NCBI RefSeq assembly: GCF_009695655.1
Contig: NZ_VUNM01000004.1
Coordinates: 36,070-100,069, forward strand
Source of the DNA: Sharpea porci
GTDB lineage: Bacteria; Bacillota_I; Bacilli_A; Erysipelotrichales; Coprobacillaceae
Length of the DNA: 64,000 bases
Reading direction: 5' to 3'
Position numbers and translations under genes: made by a program. The notes under the pieces are model-generated. The model saw only the letters and a program-made list of their open reading frames with translations, ran no database searches and was not told where the DNA came from. Below are positions 44,869 to 54,187 of this stretch, piece by piece. Each line of letters starts with the position of its first letter. Positions within the stretch are counted from its first letter, which is position 1.

Positions 44869-45303
44869 ATGAAAGAACATCATACAATGGATATCCTCTT
44901 TGTCCTAGGCCTCTTTGTCGTCTTTGGGATGTGTGCTCTTGCCGTTATCCATCTTGGCATCAAGATCTATGGTGACTCTGAAGCCCAGTTAGAAGAAAAC
45001 AACAACAGTCATACAGCCATGACTTATTGCCTTACAAAAATCAGAGAAAACAACAACAAGAATCAAATTACTGTCCACAACAACAGATTAGAAATCAAAG
45101 ATGGCGAAGCCACAACCTATATCTATCAAGATGGTCAACATTTAAAAGAAGCTTATACAAATCAACCCTTTGATCAGTCACTTGGTGAAACTTTAATGCC
45201 AATTGATCATCTTTCTTTAAGTCTGGATGATCATTTATTGACTATTTCCATCACTACAAATAAACATCAAGAAACAAGTACAATAATGTTGCAGGGGGAG
45301 TAA
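44869..45303 (+). CDS. Single-helix protein of the filament operon (DUF4860-like)
   Basis: 144 residues: an N-terminal helix (~8-32, MDILFVLGLFVVFGMCALAVIHLG) and an extracytoplasmic beta-rich part (NNRLEIKDGEATTYIYQDGQ). The pattern fits DUF4860-type proteins found beside small PilC/PilT genes. Probably a pseudopilin-like subunit. AAGGAAAGGA precedes the start. Confidence 0.7.
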   Translation: MKEHHTMDILFVLGLFVVFGMCALAVIHLGIKIYGDSEAQLEENNNSHTAMTYCLTKIRENNNKNQITVHNNRLEIKDGEATTYIYQDGQHLKEAYTNQPFDQSLGETLMPIDHLSLSLDDHLLTISITTNKHQETSTIMLQGE

Positions 45304-45304
45304 T

Positions 45305-45670
45305 ATGAAAAATCATCATACAAGTCTCTTTCTCATTGAATTGCTATTGGGTATTCTCGCTTTTCTCTTAGCTTCTGCTCTCTGTATAGAACTTTTTGCG
45401 AAAAGCTATCTACTTAATCAAGACAGCAAGAATCTCACCAATGCCACACGTATTGCCAGCAATGTTGCTGAAATCTATAAAGCACATAAACTAGAATCCT
45501 CCTATTCTCCTACAACATATTTTAATTCCTCTTGGGTTAAGGTTAATCATCAAGATGAAAATGTGATGCACTATACCATATCCGATCATATCCTCCATAT
45601 TCAAATCAAACATAAAAACAAGACTATCTATAAACTAAGTGTCAATCAAGGAAGTGAAGCAGATGCGTAA
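45305..45670 (+). CDS. Pseudopilin-like protein
   Basis: 121 residues with an N-terminal helix (~6-29, SLFLIELLLGILAFLLASALCIELF) holding a Glu near position 5 of the hydrophobic run, as in pilins, and a ~80-residue periplasmic part. It starts one base after the previous stop and overlaps the next gene by 8 bp. Confidence 0.68.
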   Translation: MKNHHTSLFLIELLLGILAFLLASALCIELFAKSYLLNQDSKNLTNATRIASNVAEIYKAHKLESSYSPTTYFNSSWVKVNHQDENVMHYTISDHILHIQIKHKNKTIYKLSVNQGSEADA

Positions 45671-46076
45671 ACATACTTATATGAATATAGGCATGATTTC
45701 TTTTATTGTCGTTGCGATTGTCTTATCACTCGTCACTTTTGCGACACTCTCCTATGTGACAGCAAGAGATAACTATTCTTTAGCAAAACGCTATGCCACG
45801 CATGAACAAGCCTACTATGCCTTAGAAAACCAAGCATATAGCGAACTCAAACATATCAAAACAATACTCCAAACAAGTACAAGTGAAAATGCGGCTCTCC
45901 TTTCATTGAAGGAACACTATACGCTTAATGGTCATCAGCTTACCATCACAAAATCCAACAGCATGACAACATTCACTCTCATTGTTGATATTGATTATCC
46001 CCATTATACAATCCATTCTTCTCATACCACGCCTTTAAAGAAATGGAAGAAAGAAGAATCACTACATATCTTATAA
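45663..46076 (+). CDS. PilX/pseudopilin-like single-helix protein
   Basis: 137 residues: helix ~8-32 (MISFIVVAIVLSLVTFATLSYVTA), then a long amphipathic stem (HEQAYYALENQAYSELKHIKTIL) and a beta tail. The start at 45663 has GGAAGTGAAG upstream inside the previous gene. Confidence 0.68.
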   Translation: MRKHTYMNIGMISFIVVAIVLSLVTFATLSYVTARDNYSLAKRYATHEQAYYALENQAYSELKHIKTILQTSTSENAALLSLKEHYTLNGHQLTITKSNSMTTFTLIVDIDYPHYTIHSSHTTPLKKWKKEESLHIL

Positions 46077-46087
46077 GAGGTTAACTT

Positions 46088-47140
46088 ATGCATATACATA
46101 CTATTCTTATGTCCGCAACGACAAAACATGCATCTGATGTCTTTATTATTGCCGGACAACCCATCACTTATAAAATCTATAATCAGCTAGTTGAAGAGGG
46201 TGAAAAAACAAGTGCCCCCGAGACAAAAGAACTCATTCAGGAACTCTATCAGCTCGCTCAACGTAAAAAAGACAAAATCGAAGAAACAGGCGATGATGAC
46301 TTTGCGATTGCCCTCCCCCATGTCTCACGTTTTCGTGTCTCTACTTACCGCCAGAGAGGAACTTATGCGGCTGTTATTCGTGTTGTTCCCTTTGAATTAC
46401 CACATCCTGAAGAACTTGGCATTCCCGAAGAGATCATTCAATTTGCGGATATCAAAAAGGGCATGATTCTGGTGACTGGTCCCGCTGGTAGTGGGAAATC
46501 AACAACCCAGGCATGTATGATTGATCATATCAACAAGACCCAGGCCAAACATATTATTACGCTCGAAGACCCAATTGAACACCTTCATCGCCATGATCAT
46601 TCAATTGTCTCACAGCGTGAAATCACCATCGATTCCTCATCCTATATCTCAGCCTTAAGAGCAGCACTGCGCCAGGCTCCCGATGTTATCTTGCTTGGAG
46701 AAATGCGAGATTATGATACCATTAATACAGCCATGACAGCTGCTGAAACAGGCCATACGATTATTTCCACATTGCATACCCTTGGCGCAAGCAATACCAT
46801 TGACCGCATTATCGATGTCTTCCCCTCTGAAATACAGCATCAGGTGGCCGTACAGCTCTCTCTTGTCTTAGAAGTTGTCATTAGCCAGCAGCTTGTCCCA
46901 ACCATCGACAACAAACTCTATCCTGTCTTTGAAGTCATGATTGTAACACCGGCTATTCGTAATCTTATTCGTGAACATAAGATACATCAGATTGATGGCA
47001 TTATCCAGACATCAAGTGATCTCCATATGATCTCTATGGACCAATCCCTCATTAATGCCTACCAAAAACATATTATTACAAGTGAAACAGCACTGATCTA
47101 CGCTACGAATCCAGATGTTGTTAGAAGGAAAATAAAATAA
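46088..47140 (+). CDS. PilT-like secretion ATPase
   Basis: 350 residues. Walker A GPAGSGKST (131-139), Asp box ITLEDPIEH, Walker B VILLGEMRD (the AIRNLIRE helix of PilT is also present: TPAIRNLIREHKI), His box TIISTLHT. The length and AIRNLIRE motif match the PilT retraction class, not PilB/ComGA extension ATPases. It is the only ATPase in the operon. Confidence 0.9.
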   Translation: MHIHTILMSATTKHASDVFIIAGQPITYKIYNQLVEEGEKTSAPETKELIQELYQLAQRKKDKIEETGDDDFAIALPHVSRFRVSTYRQRGTYAAVIRVVPFELPHPEELGIPEEIIQFADIKKGMILVTGPAGSGKSTTQACMIDHINKTQAKHIITLEDPIEHLHRHDHSIVSQREITIDSSSYISALRAALRQAPDVILLGEMRDYDTINTAMTAAETGHTIISTLHTLGASNTIDRIIDVFPSEIQHQVAVQLSLVLEVVISQQLVPTIDNKLYPVFEVMIVTPAIRNLIREHKIHQIDGIIQTSSDLHMISMDQSLINAYQKHIITSETALIYATNPDVVRRKIK

Positions 47141-47143
47141 AAG

Positions 47144-47188
47144 AAAAGATGAATCATCAATTCTATAATTGATCATTCATCTTTTTTC
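47144..47188. terminator. Bidirectional terminator between pilT-like and mgtE
   Basis: GATGAAT.ATCAAT arms around TCTATA, with A-run left and T-run right; serves both converging genes. Confidence 0.82.
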
Positions 47189-47192
47189 TTTT

Positions 47193-48533
47193 CTAAAGTA
47201 ATAATGGCAGGAATAATGTCGCAAGTCCTAGGAAAAAGAAGAACCCTAGACAGTCTGTTACCGTTGTGACAAAGACACCACTAGCCAAAGCAGGGTCAAC
47301 GTGCATTTTCTTAAGAATCACTGGTACTAAGTAACCGGCAAAGTTAGCAGCAATCATGTTCAACAACATAGCCAATGCAGCCACAACGCCAAACCATGGA
47401 TTATGGGCAAAGATCATTGAACCAATACCAACAATAATACCAATGACAATACCAGTTAGTGCCCCTACGCCAATTTCCTTCAAGAAAATCCGTAAGGCAT
47501 TATCTTTAGTCACTTCACCTAGTGATAAACCACGTACAAGGATAGTCAATGACTGTGTTCCGGCATTACCACCCATACCTGTAACAATACTCATAACCGC
47601 TGACAAAGAGACAACCTTCTCAATTGTTCCTGAGAAGTTATTAACAACCGCCGCAGCTAAAACAGCTGTCGCTAAGTTCACAACAAGCCAAGGAATACGT
47701 GACTTGAATGATTCTGAAAGTGTGGAATCAACATCTTCTTCTGAATCCATACCAGCCATCAAGTTCATATCTTCGGTTGTTTCTTCTTCCATGACATCCA
47801 AGATATCATCAATTTCAATAATCCCAAGCATCTTATTATCATCATCAACAACAGGCATCAAAGAATAACCATACTTCTTAAAAGTATTGGCAACTTCTTC
47901 CTGGTCTTCCAGATAATTAATCGCAATCACATTATCATTAATAATATCCATCATCTTTGTATCAAATGAGCTTCTGACAATATCACGTAAAGCCACAACA
48001 CCCTTCAAGTGATCCAGTGCATCAACAACATACAAATATGACTTAATTTCTTCTTCATCTTCCACTGACTGCAAGTATTTCAAAGTATCCGCAACCGTAT
48101 TCTTAGCGAAGATATAGACATATTCCGTTGTCATGATACCGCCGGCAGTCTCTGGGTCATAGCTCAACAATTGCTTGACTTGTTGCTGGTCATCCGGCTC
48201 TAGTTCACTAAAGACTTCACGTCCTTCTTTTTCATCCAGTTCCCCAACTAAGTCGGTTAATTCATCATCGCTCATTTCATCCAAGATTTCTTTACGACGA
48301 TTCTTTGGGAACATATGCAAGAACTCATACTGATCGTCTCCATCGTCCATTTCTTCAACGATGTCGGCAACTACATCATCAGGGATGTCATTCAAGAGTT
48401 CTCGACGCTGATCTTCATCTTCTGTCTCTTCTAATAATTCTAGTAAGTCAGCTGGATGAATATCATCGATTTCTTCCTGTATTTCTTCTCTTGTATGATT
48501 TAAGAGAAGATCTTTTAATCTATTCTTTTCCAT
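47193..48533 (-). CDS. mgtE: MgtE magnesium transporter
   Basis: 446 residues: an N-terminal acidic superhelical domain (~1-125), two CBS domains (~130-250), a connecting helix and five C-terminal membrane helices (~280-445) with the pore motif GMGGNAGTQ. It mediates gated Mg2+ uptake, with CBS domains closing the pore at high Mg2+. GGAGG lies 6 bp before the ATG. The 5' leader is structured. Confidence 0.95.
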   Translation of the reverse strand: MEKNRLKDLLLNHTREEIQEEIDDIHPADLLELLEETEDEDQRRELLNDIPDDVVADIVEEMDDGDDQYEFLHMFPKNRRKEILDEMSDDELTDLVGELDEKEGREVFSELEPDDQQQVKQLLSYDPETAGGIMTTEYVYIFAKNTVADTLKYLQSVEDEEEIKSYLYVVDALDHLKGVVALRDIVRSSFDTKMMDIINDNVIAINYLEDQEEVANTFKKYGYSLMPVVDDDNKMLGIIEIDDILDVMEEETTEDMNLMAGMDSEEDVDSTLSESFKSRIPWLVVNLATAVLAAAVVNNFSGTIEKVVSLSAVMSIVTGMGGNAGTQSLTILVRGLSLGEVTKDNALRIFLKEIGVGALTGIVIGIIVGIGSMIFAHNPWFGVVAALAMLLNMIAANFAGYLVPVILKKMHVDPALASGVFVTTVTDCLGFFFFLGLATLFLPLLL

Positions 48534-48563
48534 ATCGATCCTCCATATTATGTTTTTTTAGAG

Positions 48564-48636
48564 GCGATACATCATACAATATGCGATTCCTTAATACAGA
48601 TATGCTCTTAAAAGGAGTGTATTGTATGAGGATCGC
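48564..48636 (-). promoter_or_regulatory. Inverted repeat in the mgtE leader
   Basis: On the transcript GCGAT..CATACAATA (48636-48620) can pair with TATTGTATG..ATCGC (48581-48564) across ~38 nt. An extended -10 (TATGCTAGAAT) lies upstream near 48690. The conserved M-box core is not recognisable, so the class is open. Confidence 0.5.
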
Positions 48637-48749
48637 GGCACGCTATCGGTTTTATCCATATACTTACATCTCCTTTCATTCTGTTGCAATTCTAGCATAA
48701 TCCCCTTCAAAAAACCACTTTTAAAGGGTGACAAAAATGTAAAATTTTC

Positions 48750-49913
48750 TTAAATAAAGGAATGATCAAACTGTAGTGTACAGTTGATTTCCGGATTATA
48801 CGCTTTCATTTTTTCTTCAATCTTCTGGCGTAGAATTTCTTCATCAATCTTGTCATCATTAGGGATGAGAATATCACAGATGAGTTGGGGTTGTGCTCCC
48901 TTAACAAGATGGAAATCATGGATGGAATAGTTCTTGTTGAGATCATGAACAATCTCTTCCATTTTATCTTTTAATAGCTGTGTTGTTTTATCATGAGTTT
49001 CAAGGGGATCGTAATGAATCGTTGTCATGATATTGTATTTTTTAAGAATGGTTCTTTCAATGCCATCAACAAGATGATGGGCATCGATTAAAGTCATATC
49101 ATTGCTTACTTCAGCATGCAGGACGCAGAAACGTGAACCTGGGCCATAGTCATGAAACATCATATCGTGAATACCTAGGATACCAGGCTGACTGAGGACA
49201 TACTGCTTAATCTCTTCGACAAGCTCTGGATCGGGTGTACAGCCTAAGATTGAGTCAATCATGGTTGAAATGGTTTCCACCCCACCCTTAATGACGATAA
49301 TTGATACAACCAGACCAACAGCGCCATCAATCGGCCAGCTCGTAAAAGCCCCGCCTAATAAGCCAATAATTGAAGCAATATTTGAAAGAACATCATTCTT
49401 AGAGTCAATAGCTGCAGCTTTAAGCGTCTTAGAGCTAATCGTATCACCAATCGCATTATTAAAATAAAACATCCAGCTCTTAATCCCAATAGTAAAAATC
49501 AAAGCGACAATAATGACAACATTCACCTTAAGCTTTTCTGGCTTAATAATGTGCATGATGGCTTCATAGCCGGAAAGCACACCTACGACAAAAATCAAGC
49601 AGCCTATCACTAAGCCCATAAGATATTCATAACGACCATGCCCATAGGGATGTTCGGTATCTGGATGCTTTTGAGCTAAAGCGAATCCAAGCAAGCTCGC
49701 AACATTACTCCCTACATCGGAGAAGTTATTCAACCCATCGGCAATTACGGAAGATGAATGGGCAATAAAGCCAAGAATCAGCTTGAAGGATGCACAGATA
49801 ATATTGAGAAAAATAGCCACAATGGAAGCAAGCATACCATATTGCACACGTACTTTCGCATTGGTTGTATCACTATAGTCTTTCACAAATTTCTTAACAA
49901 GAAAATGAATCAT
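48750..49913 (-). CDS. Cation diffusion facilitator (CDF) exporter
   Basis: 387 residues: six membrane helices in the first ~215 residues with metal-site motifs DGLNNFSDVGSN and HPYGHGR (helix II/III) and DSKNDVLS, then a cytosolic C-terminal domain (~220-300) and an extra tail to 387. It exports divalent metals (Zn, Mn, Fe or Co; not resolvable here) in exchange for protons. Confidence 0.9.
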   Translation of the reverse strand: MIHFLVKKFVKDYSDTTNAKVRVQYGMLASIVAIFLNIICASFKLILGFIAHSSSVIADGLNNFSDVGSNVASLLGFALAQKHPDTEHPYGHGRYEYLMGLVIGCLIFVVGVLSGYEAIMHIIKPEKLKVNVVIIVALIFTIGIKSWMFYFNNAIGDTISSKTLKAAAIDSKNDVLSNIASIIGLLGGAFTSWPIDGAVGLVVSIIVIKGGVETISTMIDSILGCTPDPELVEEIKQYVLSQPGILGIHDMMFHDYGPGSRFCVLHAEVSNDMTLIDAHHLVDGIERTILKKYNIMTTIHYDPLETHDKTTQLLKDKMEEIVHDLNKNYSIHDFHLVKGAQPQLICDILIPNDDKIDEEILRQKIEEKMKAYNPEINCTLQFDHSFI

Positions 49914-49929
49914 TATTCATCCCTCCCTA

Positions 49930-49957
49930 TAAAAAAAGCAGGAAAGCCCTGCTTAAA
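49930..49957 (-). terminator. Terminator of the 117-residue gene
   Basis: Minus strand: AAGCAGG, loop, CCTGCTT, T-run; overlaps the TAA stop. Confidence 0.8.
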
Positions 49958-50306
49958 AAATATCAACAATTCTTTTTAAATAAACATTACGACCCTGTCT
50001 TTCAACAAGCCCTGCTTCTTCCAATTCATTCAAGTATCCAGCAATCTTTTCGCCATCTACTTTCTTATTGGCAATCTTCTTAAGTGTTTCAATAATCATT
50101 GGAGAATCATCCTTGATATAAGCATTATTCTCTTTATCAAACATAGGTGATTTCAGCATGACATTTAAACAAGCGACATATGCCCATTTCACTTCTAGAC
50201 GGACAAGCTTATACTGCATCCCATCAAAGAGTTCTGCTGGTACATAATATTTATCCTTATTGTCATTAACTAAATCATGAATATCTGTTTTATTAAAAGG
50301 TTCCAT
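49953..50306 (-). CDS. Hypothetical winged-helix-like protein
   Basis: 117 residues. The C-terminal half (IIETLKKIANKKVDGEKIAGYLNELEEAGLVERQGRNVYLKRI) reads like a winged helix, as in replication initiators or PadR/MarR-type proteins. No family can be named. AGGTAGGACATGG ahead of the start; unlinked by terminator to the CDF gene. Confidence 0.7.
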   Translation of the reverse strand: MEPFNKTDIHDLVNDNKDKYYVPAELFDGMQYKLVRLEVKWAYVACLNVMLKSPMFDKENNAYIKDDSPMIIETLKKIANKKVDGEKIAGYLNELEEAGLVERQGRNVYLKRIVDIF

Positions 50307-50370
50307 GTCCTACCTCCATTACATCTAGCCCTATTATAACATTCTTCCTCGCTTCTTGCATTCTTTTTAA

Positions 50371-50395
50371 CGAAAAAGACAGTCTAGCTGTCTTT
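50371..50395 (-). terminator. Terminator of the his operon
   Basis: Minus strand: AAAGACAG, CTAGA loop, CTGTCTTT, TTC; overlaps the TAG stop of the last gene. Confidence 0.8.
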
Positions 50396-51172
50396 CTTGC
50401 GTAATGTAAAGGTTGTAACATCTTCAAAGCCAATCTCCTGATAAGCCTTTAAGACATCTTCGACATGACTACCAACTGTATCCACAACATGGCTATCACT
50501 GCCCACAGTGACAATTCTGCCTCCTAAATCATAATAACGTTTGATGATCTCGAAATTCGGAAAGCCACATGTCTTATTCACTTTATAGCCCGAGGTATTG
50601 ACTTCAATCCCCTTTCCCTTTTTTATCAAAGTTAAAAGTATTTCATCAATGATTTCTTGATAAGCTTGATGGTCAACACGCTTATCATCATAAGGACCAT
50701 AACGCATAATATAATCTAAATGACCAAGAACATTGAAACAATCAAAGGTCTGTACACATTTTAATGTTTCGAGGAAGAATTCTTTGTGGGCTTGTTCTTT
50801 TGTTTTATTGTTGAAATAGGCACCATAATAGAAGTCTGTATGATGAATGACATGAATGCTGCCAATGACAAAATCAAAGGGAGCACTCGCTATAAAGTCA
50901 TTGATTTCCTGAATATGATCTGTGTCCAGTCCCATTTCTACACCAATCTTGACTTTGATCTGAGGGGCATATTTGTCTCTTAAGGCTTCCATTGTAGGGA
51001 AGTAGCTTGCAAGATCAAGTTCAAAGGGATCAATGGGATAATCAAAATCACGATGATCAGTAAAACAGATTTCATCAAAGCCCTCATTGATGGCTTTTTG
51101 AATATAGCTTTCTGGATCTGCTTCTGAGTCAAAAGAGAATCTTGTATGTAGGTGATAGTCAATCTTACGCAT
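50384..51172 (-). CDS. hisJ: Histidinol-phosphatase, PHP type
   Basis: 262 residues, PHP metal-dependent phosphatase: [43 protein letters not shown] and TVGSDSH supply the metal ligands. It removes phosphate from histidinol phosphate. The start at 51172 overlaps the hisI end, with TAGGTGATG upstream. Last gene of the operon. Confidence 0.92.
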   Translation of the reverse strand: MRKIDYHLHTRFSFDSEADPESYIQKAINEGFDEICFTDHRDFDYPIDPFELDLASYFPTMEALRDKYAPQIKVKIGVEMGLDTDHIQEINDFIASAPFDFVIGSIHVIHHTDFYYGAYFNNKTKEQAHKEFFLETLKCVQTFDCFNVLGHLDYIMRYGPYDDKRVDHQAYQEIIDEILLTLIKKGKGIEVNTSGYKVNKTCGFPNFEIIKRYYDLGGRIVTVGSDSHVVDTVGSHVEDVLKAYQEIGFEDVTTFTLRKKDS

Positions 51173-51518
51173 GTTCATCACCTACAAAAGTAATCTTTTT
51201 GACTTCTGGTAAGACTTCATTGAAGAAGCAGGAATAGCTCCCTGTATGGCAGGCTGCACCAACCTGTTCTACTTCTATCAACAACGTGTCTTCATCACAA
51301 TCAAGATACATTGTCTTAATATACTGTAAATGTCCACTTGTCTCACCCTTATGCCATAATTCTTGACGAGAACGGCTATAGAAATATGTCTCATGTGTTT
51401 TCAACATCATATCATAAGCTTCTTCATTGACATATGCGAGCATCAAGACTTGCTTAGTATGGACATCCTGGACAATTGCCGGAATCATGTTATGCATTTT
51501 CTTAAAATCAGGTCTCAT
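51165..51518 (-). CDS. hisI: Phosphoribosyl-AMP cyclohydrolase
   Basis: 117 residues, single-function His[52 protein letters not shown] (Zn/Mg-binding Asp and Cys). No HisE pyrophosphohydrolase domain is fused. The start ATG overlaps the hisF TGA (ATGA); AAGGAG is 6 bp upstream. Confidence 0.95.
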   Translation of the reverse strand: MRPDFKKMHNMIPAIVQDVHTKQVLMLAYVNEEAYDMMLKTHETYFYSRSRQELWHKGETSGHLQYIKTMYLDCDEDTLLIEVEQVGAACHTGSYSCFFNEVLPEVKKITFVGDEHA

Positions 51519-52282
51519 CGATTTCTCCTTACTGGAATATGGCGCTTTGCACATATTTCCTTCACTTCATCAACAGTTGCTTCCTGGTAGTGGAAGAGAC
51601 TTGCGGCAAGGGCAGCATCGCAATTCGTCTTTTCAAAGACATCCGCAATATCCTCTTTACCACCACATCCCCCACTCGCAATAACAGGAATATGCACAGC
51701 TTCCACAACAGCTTTCAACATGGGAATATCAAAGCCTTCTCTTGTCCCATCAGCATCCATACTTGTAAGCAGGATTTCACCCGCTCCTAATGCTTCACAC
51801 TTCTTAACCCATTCAAGAAGATCAATGCCCATATTCTCTCTTCCCCCAGCGATATAAACATCCCAGCCTGAATGATCTTCACGCATTTTGGCATCAACTG
51901 CAACAACAACACACTGTACCCCAAATTCATCACTGGCTTCTTTGATCAATTGGGGATTCTTGATAGCTGCTGAATTCACTGAGACTTTATCAGCCCCAAC
52001 AGAAAGAATCATACGAAAATCTTCAAGTGAACGAATGCCCCCACCAACACATAAAGGAATGGAAAGTTCATTGGCTGCACGCTGAATGACATCTTTGATG
52101 ATTCCACGATCTTCGTAGGTTGCTGTGATATCAAGAAAGACAACCTCATCAGCACATTGACGATCATATTCCTTTGCCAGTTCAACAGGATCACCAACAT
52201 CCTTCAAGCCCACAAAATTAATTCCTTTAACTACCTTGCCATCCTTAATATCAAGACAAGGAATAATACGTTTAGCCAACAT
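51515..52282 (-). CDS. hisF: Imidazole glycerol phosphate synthase, cyclase subunit
   Basis: 255 residues, (beta-alpha)8 barrel. Catalytic Asp residues are in IPCLDIKDG (D11) and SMDADG, with phosphate motifs LCVGGGIRS and VIASGGCGG. It works with HisH to form IGP and AICAR. It overlaps hisA by 11 bp. Confidence 0.97.
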   Translation of the reverse strand: MLAKRIIPCLDIKDGKVVKGINFVGLKDVGDPVELAKEYDRQCADEVVFLDITATYEDRGIIKDVIQRAANELSIPLCVGGGIRSLEDFRMILSVGADKVSVNSAAIKNPQLIKEASDEFGVQCVVVAVDAKMREDHSGWDVYIAGGRENMGIDLLEWVKKCEALGAGEILLTSMDADGTREGFDIPMLKAVVEAVHIPVIASGGCGGKEDIADVFEKTNCDAALAASLFHYQEATVDEVKEICAKRHIPVRRNR

Positions 52283-52991
52283 TCTTGATCACCTCTTCTA
52301 AATGAATACGTCCTTCATAATATGCCTTACCGACAATGCATGCATAATAGCCTAGCTCACTAACATGATAGACATCTTCATCATCTTTTACTCCCCCACT
52401 CACGACAAACTGGATCTTTGAGTGTTGAGCAATATTCTTATAGACAGGAAAGCTTGGGCCTGTTAACGTGCCATCTTTAGAAATATCCGTACAGACAATC
52501 GTCTTCACGCCAATCTTTTCTAATTCATCAATGAAATCAAGATAATAAACCTGACTTGTTTCTAGCCAGCCACTTGTCGATACATAGCCATCACGGATAT
52601 CCACCCCGACAACTATGCGCTCTGGGCCATACTCTTGAATGCAGCTTGCGACAAATTCAGGATTTTGAAGAGCGATAGTGCCAAGAATAACACGGTCAAT
52701 ACCAACTTCATTCAAATAGAAATCAACAGTTTCCTTATCTCTAATGCCACCCCCAAGTTCCATCGGAATAGAAATAGCCTCACGCATCTTCTTGATGGTG
52801 TCTTTATTGGATGCTTTGGCATCCTTAGCCCCATCTAAATCGACGACATGAAGATATTTGGCGCCCATATCTTCAAATTTCTTGGCAAGTTCTTCTGGAT
52901 GGGAAGAATAGACTGTTTTTTGTTTATAGTCACCTTTATAAAGACGGACTGCCTCCCCGCCTTGCAGGTCAATCGCCGGAATCACTAACAT
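52272..52991 (-). CDS. hisA: ProFAR isomerase
   Basis: 239 residues, HisF-related barrel: [19 protein letters not shown] (catalytic Asp), [20 protein letters not shown] (second Asp), VSGGV. Converts ProFAR to PRFAR. Overlaps hisH by 7 bp. Confidence 0.97.
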   Translation of the reverse strand: MLVIPAIDLQGGEAVRLYKGDYKQKTVYSSHPEELAKKFEDMGAKYLHVVDLDGAKDAKASNKDTIKKMREAISIPMELGGGIRDKETVDFYLNEVGIDRVILGTIALQNPEFVASCIQEYGPERIVVGVDIRDGYVSTSGWLETSQVYYLDFIDELEKIGVKTIVCTDISKDGTLTGPSFPVYKNIAQHSKIQFVVSGGVKDDEDVYHVSELGYYACIVGKAYYEGRIHLEEVIKNVG

Positions 52992-53596
52992 GTCACTAAC
53001 TCCTTAAATGCCAATAAGATTTTTTTGCCCACTTCACCACTCTTTTCAGGATGGAACTGACAGCCAATCACATGATCCTTAATCACAACAGCTGGTACTT
53101 TAACACCGCCATAATTGGCATAGGCAATCAGTTCATCATCCGTTGTATGGGCACGATAAGAATGTACAAAGTAGACATAGTCGCCTTCCTGGATATATTT
53201 GAGTAATGGATGAGGATGATTGATGACAAGCTGATTCCATCCCATATGGGGAATCTTAGCCTTAACATCATCCATGTACTTCACTTCACCATCAAGAAAG
53301 CCTAAGCCCTTTGTTTCTTCTACTTCATAGCCCTTATCAAATAACACCTGCATACCAAGACAAATACCCATGATAGGTGTCTTTTTAGCTTTCACTTCAT
53401 TGAGAACTTCAATAAGATGTTCATTCTCCAAGTTCTTCATGGCCACTGGAAAGGTCCCAACACCTGGCAAAATCACCCCATCAGCCTGAAGAATAACCTG
53501 GGGATCACTTGTCACTTCAACATCCATATCTAGACGCCTTAAGGCATTTGTGACTGAGCCTAAATTACCAACATGATAATCAATAACCGCAATCAT
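52985..53596 (-). CDS. hisH: Imidazole glycerol phosphate synthase, glutaminase subunit
   Basis: 203 residues, class I glutamine amidotransferase: oxyanion strand PGVGTFP, nucleophile Cys in GICLGMQ, His-Glu in CQFHPEKSG. Supplies ammonia to HisF. Abuts hisB (stop and start adjacent). Confidence 0.97.
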   Translation of the reverse strand: MIAVIDYHVGNLGSVTNALRRLDMDVEVTSDPQVILQADGVILPGVGTFPVAMKNLENEHLIEVLNEVKAKKTPIMGICLGMQVLFDKGYEVEETKGLGFLDGEVKYMDDVKAKIPHMGWNQLVINHPHPLLKYIQEGDYVYFVHSYRAHTTDDELIAYANYGGVKVPAVVIKDHVIGCQFHPEKSGEVGKKILLAFKELVTC

Positions 53597-54184
53597 CTAC
53601 AACACCCCTTTAGAAGAAACAATTTCATCACGATATTTCTCATTAATCGTCACAGCTTCCTTTAAAGCTCGCGCAAAGCTCTTAAAACATGCTTCAATGA
53701 CATGATGCATATTCTTACCATAAGCTTCATTGAAATGCAGTGTCATACCACTATTGAAGGCAAAAGCTCTAAAGAATTCTTCAGTCATCTCTGTCTGATA
53801 ATTACCAAGCAGGACATTATCAAGAGTCACATTGAATACAAGGAAAGGTCGACCGGATAAATCAAGATGACAAGCAACCAAAGCTTCATCCATTGGAATT
53901 GTGAAAGCCCCATAACGTGTAATGCCCTTCTTATCTCCTAAAGCCTGGCTCACACATTGTCCTAAAACAATGCCAAGATCTTCTATTGTATGATGGCTAT
54001 CAACCTGTAAGTCACCATCGACTCTGACATAGAGGTCAAACTTGCCATGAAATGCCAACAATTCCAACATATGGTCCATAAAGCCCACACCTGTCGCAAC
54101 ATCAACCTTGCCGCTTCCATCCAAATTCAAATCCACTTTGACCTTTGTCTCTTTTGTATCTCTTTCAATATGTGCTTCGCGCAT
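53597..54184 (-). CDS. hisB: Imidazoleglycerol-phosphate dehydratase
   Basis: 195 residues, single-function HisB: GVGFMDHMLELLAFHG, DSHHTIEDLGIVLG, HHVIEACFKSFARAL carry the Mn-binding His/Glu clusters. The phosphatase domain of enteric HisB is absent and replaced here by hisJ. Confidence 0.97.
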   Translation of the reverse strand: MREAHIERDTKETKVKVDLNLDGSGKVDVATGVGFMDHMLELLAFHGKFDLYVRVDGDLQVDSHHTIEDLGIVLGQCVSQALGDKKGITRYGAFTIPMDEALVACHLDLSGRPFLVFNVTLDNVLLGNYQTEMTEEFFRAFAFNSGMTLHFNEAYGKNMHHVIEACFKSFARALKEAVTINEKYRDEIVSSKGVL

Positions 54185-54187
54185 AGA

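Noticed and set aside
48540..48740. M-box riboswitch before mgtE
   Set aside because: Conserved core motifs could not be recognised by eye; kept only as a structured leader.
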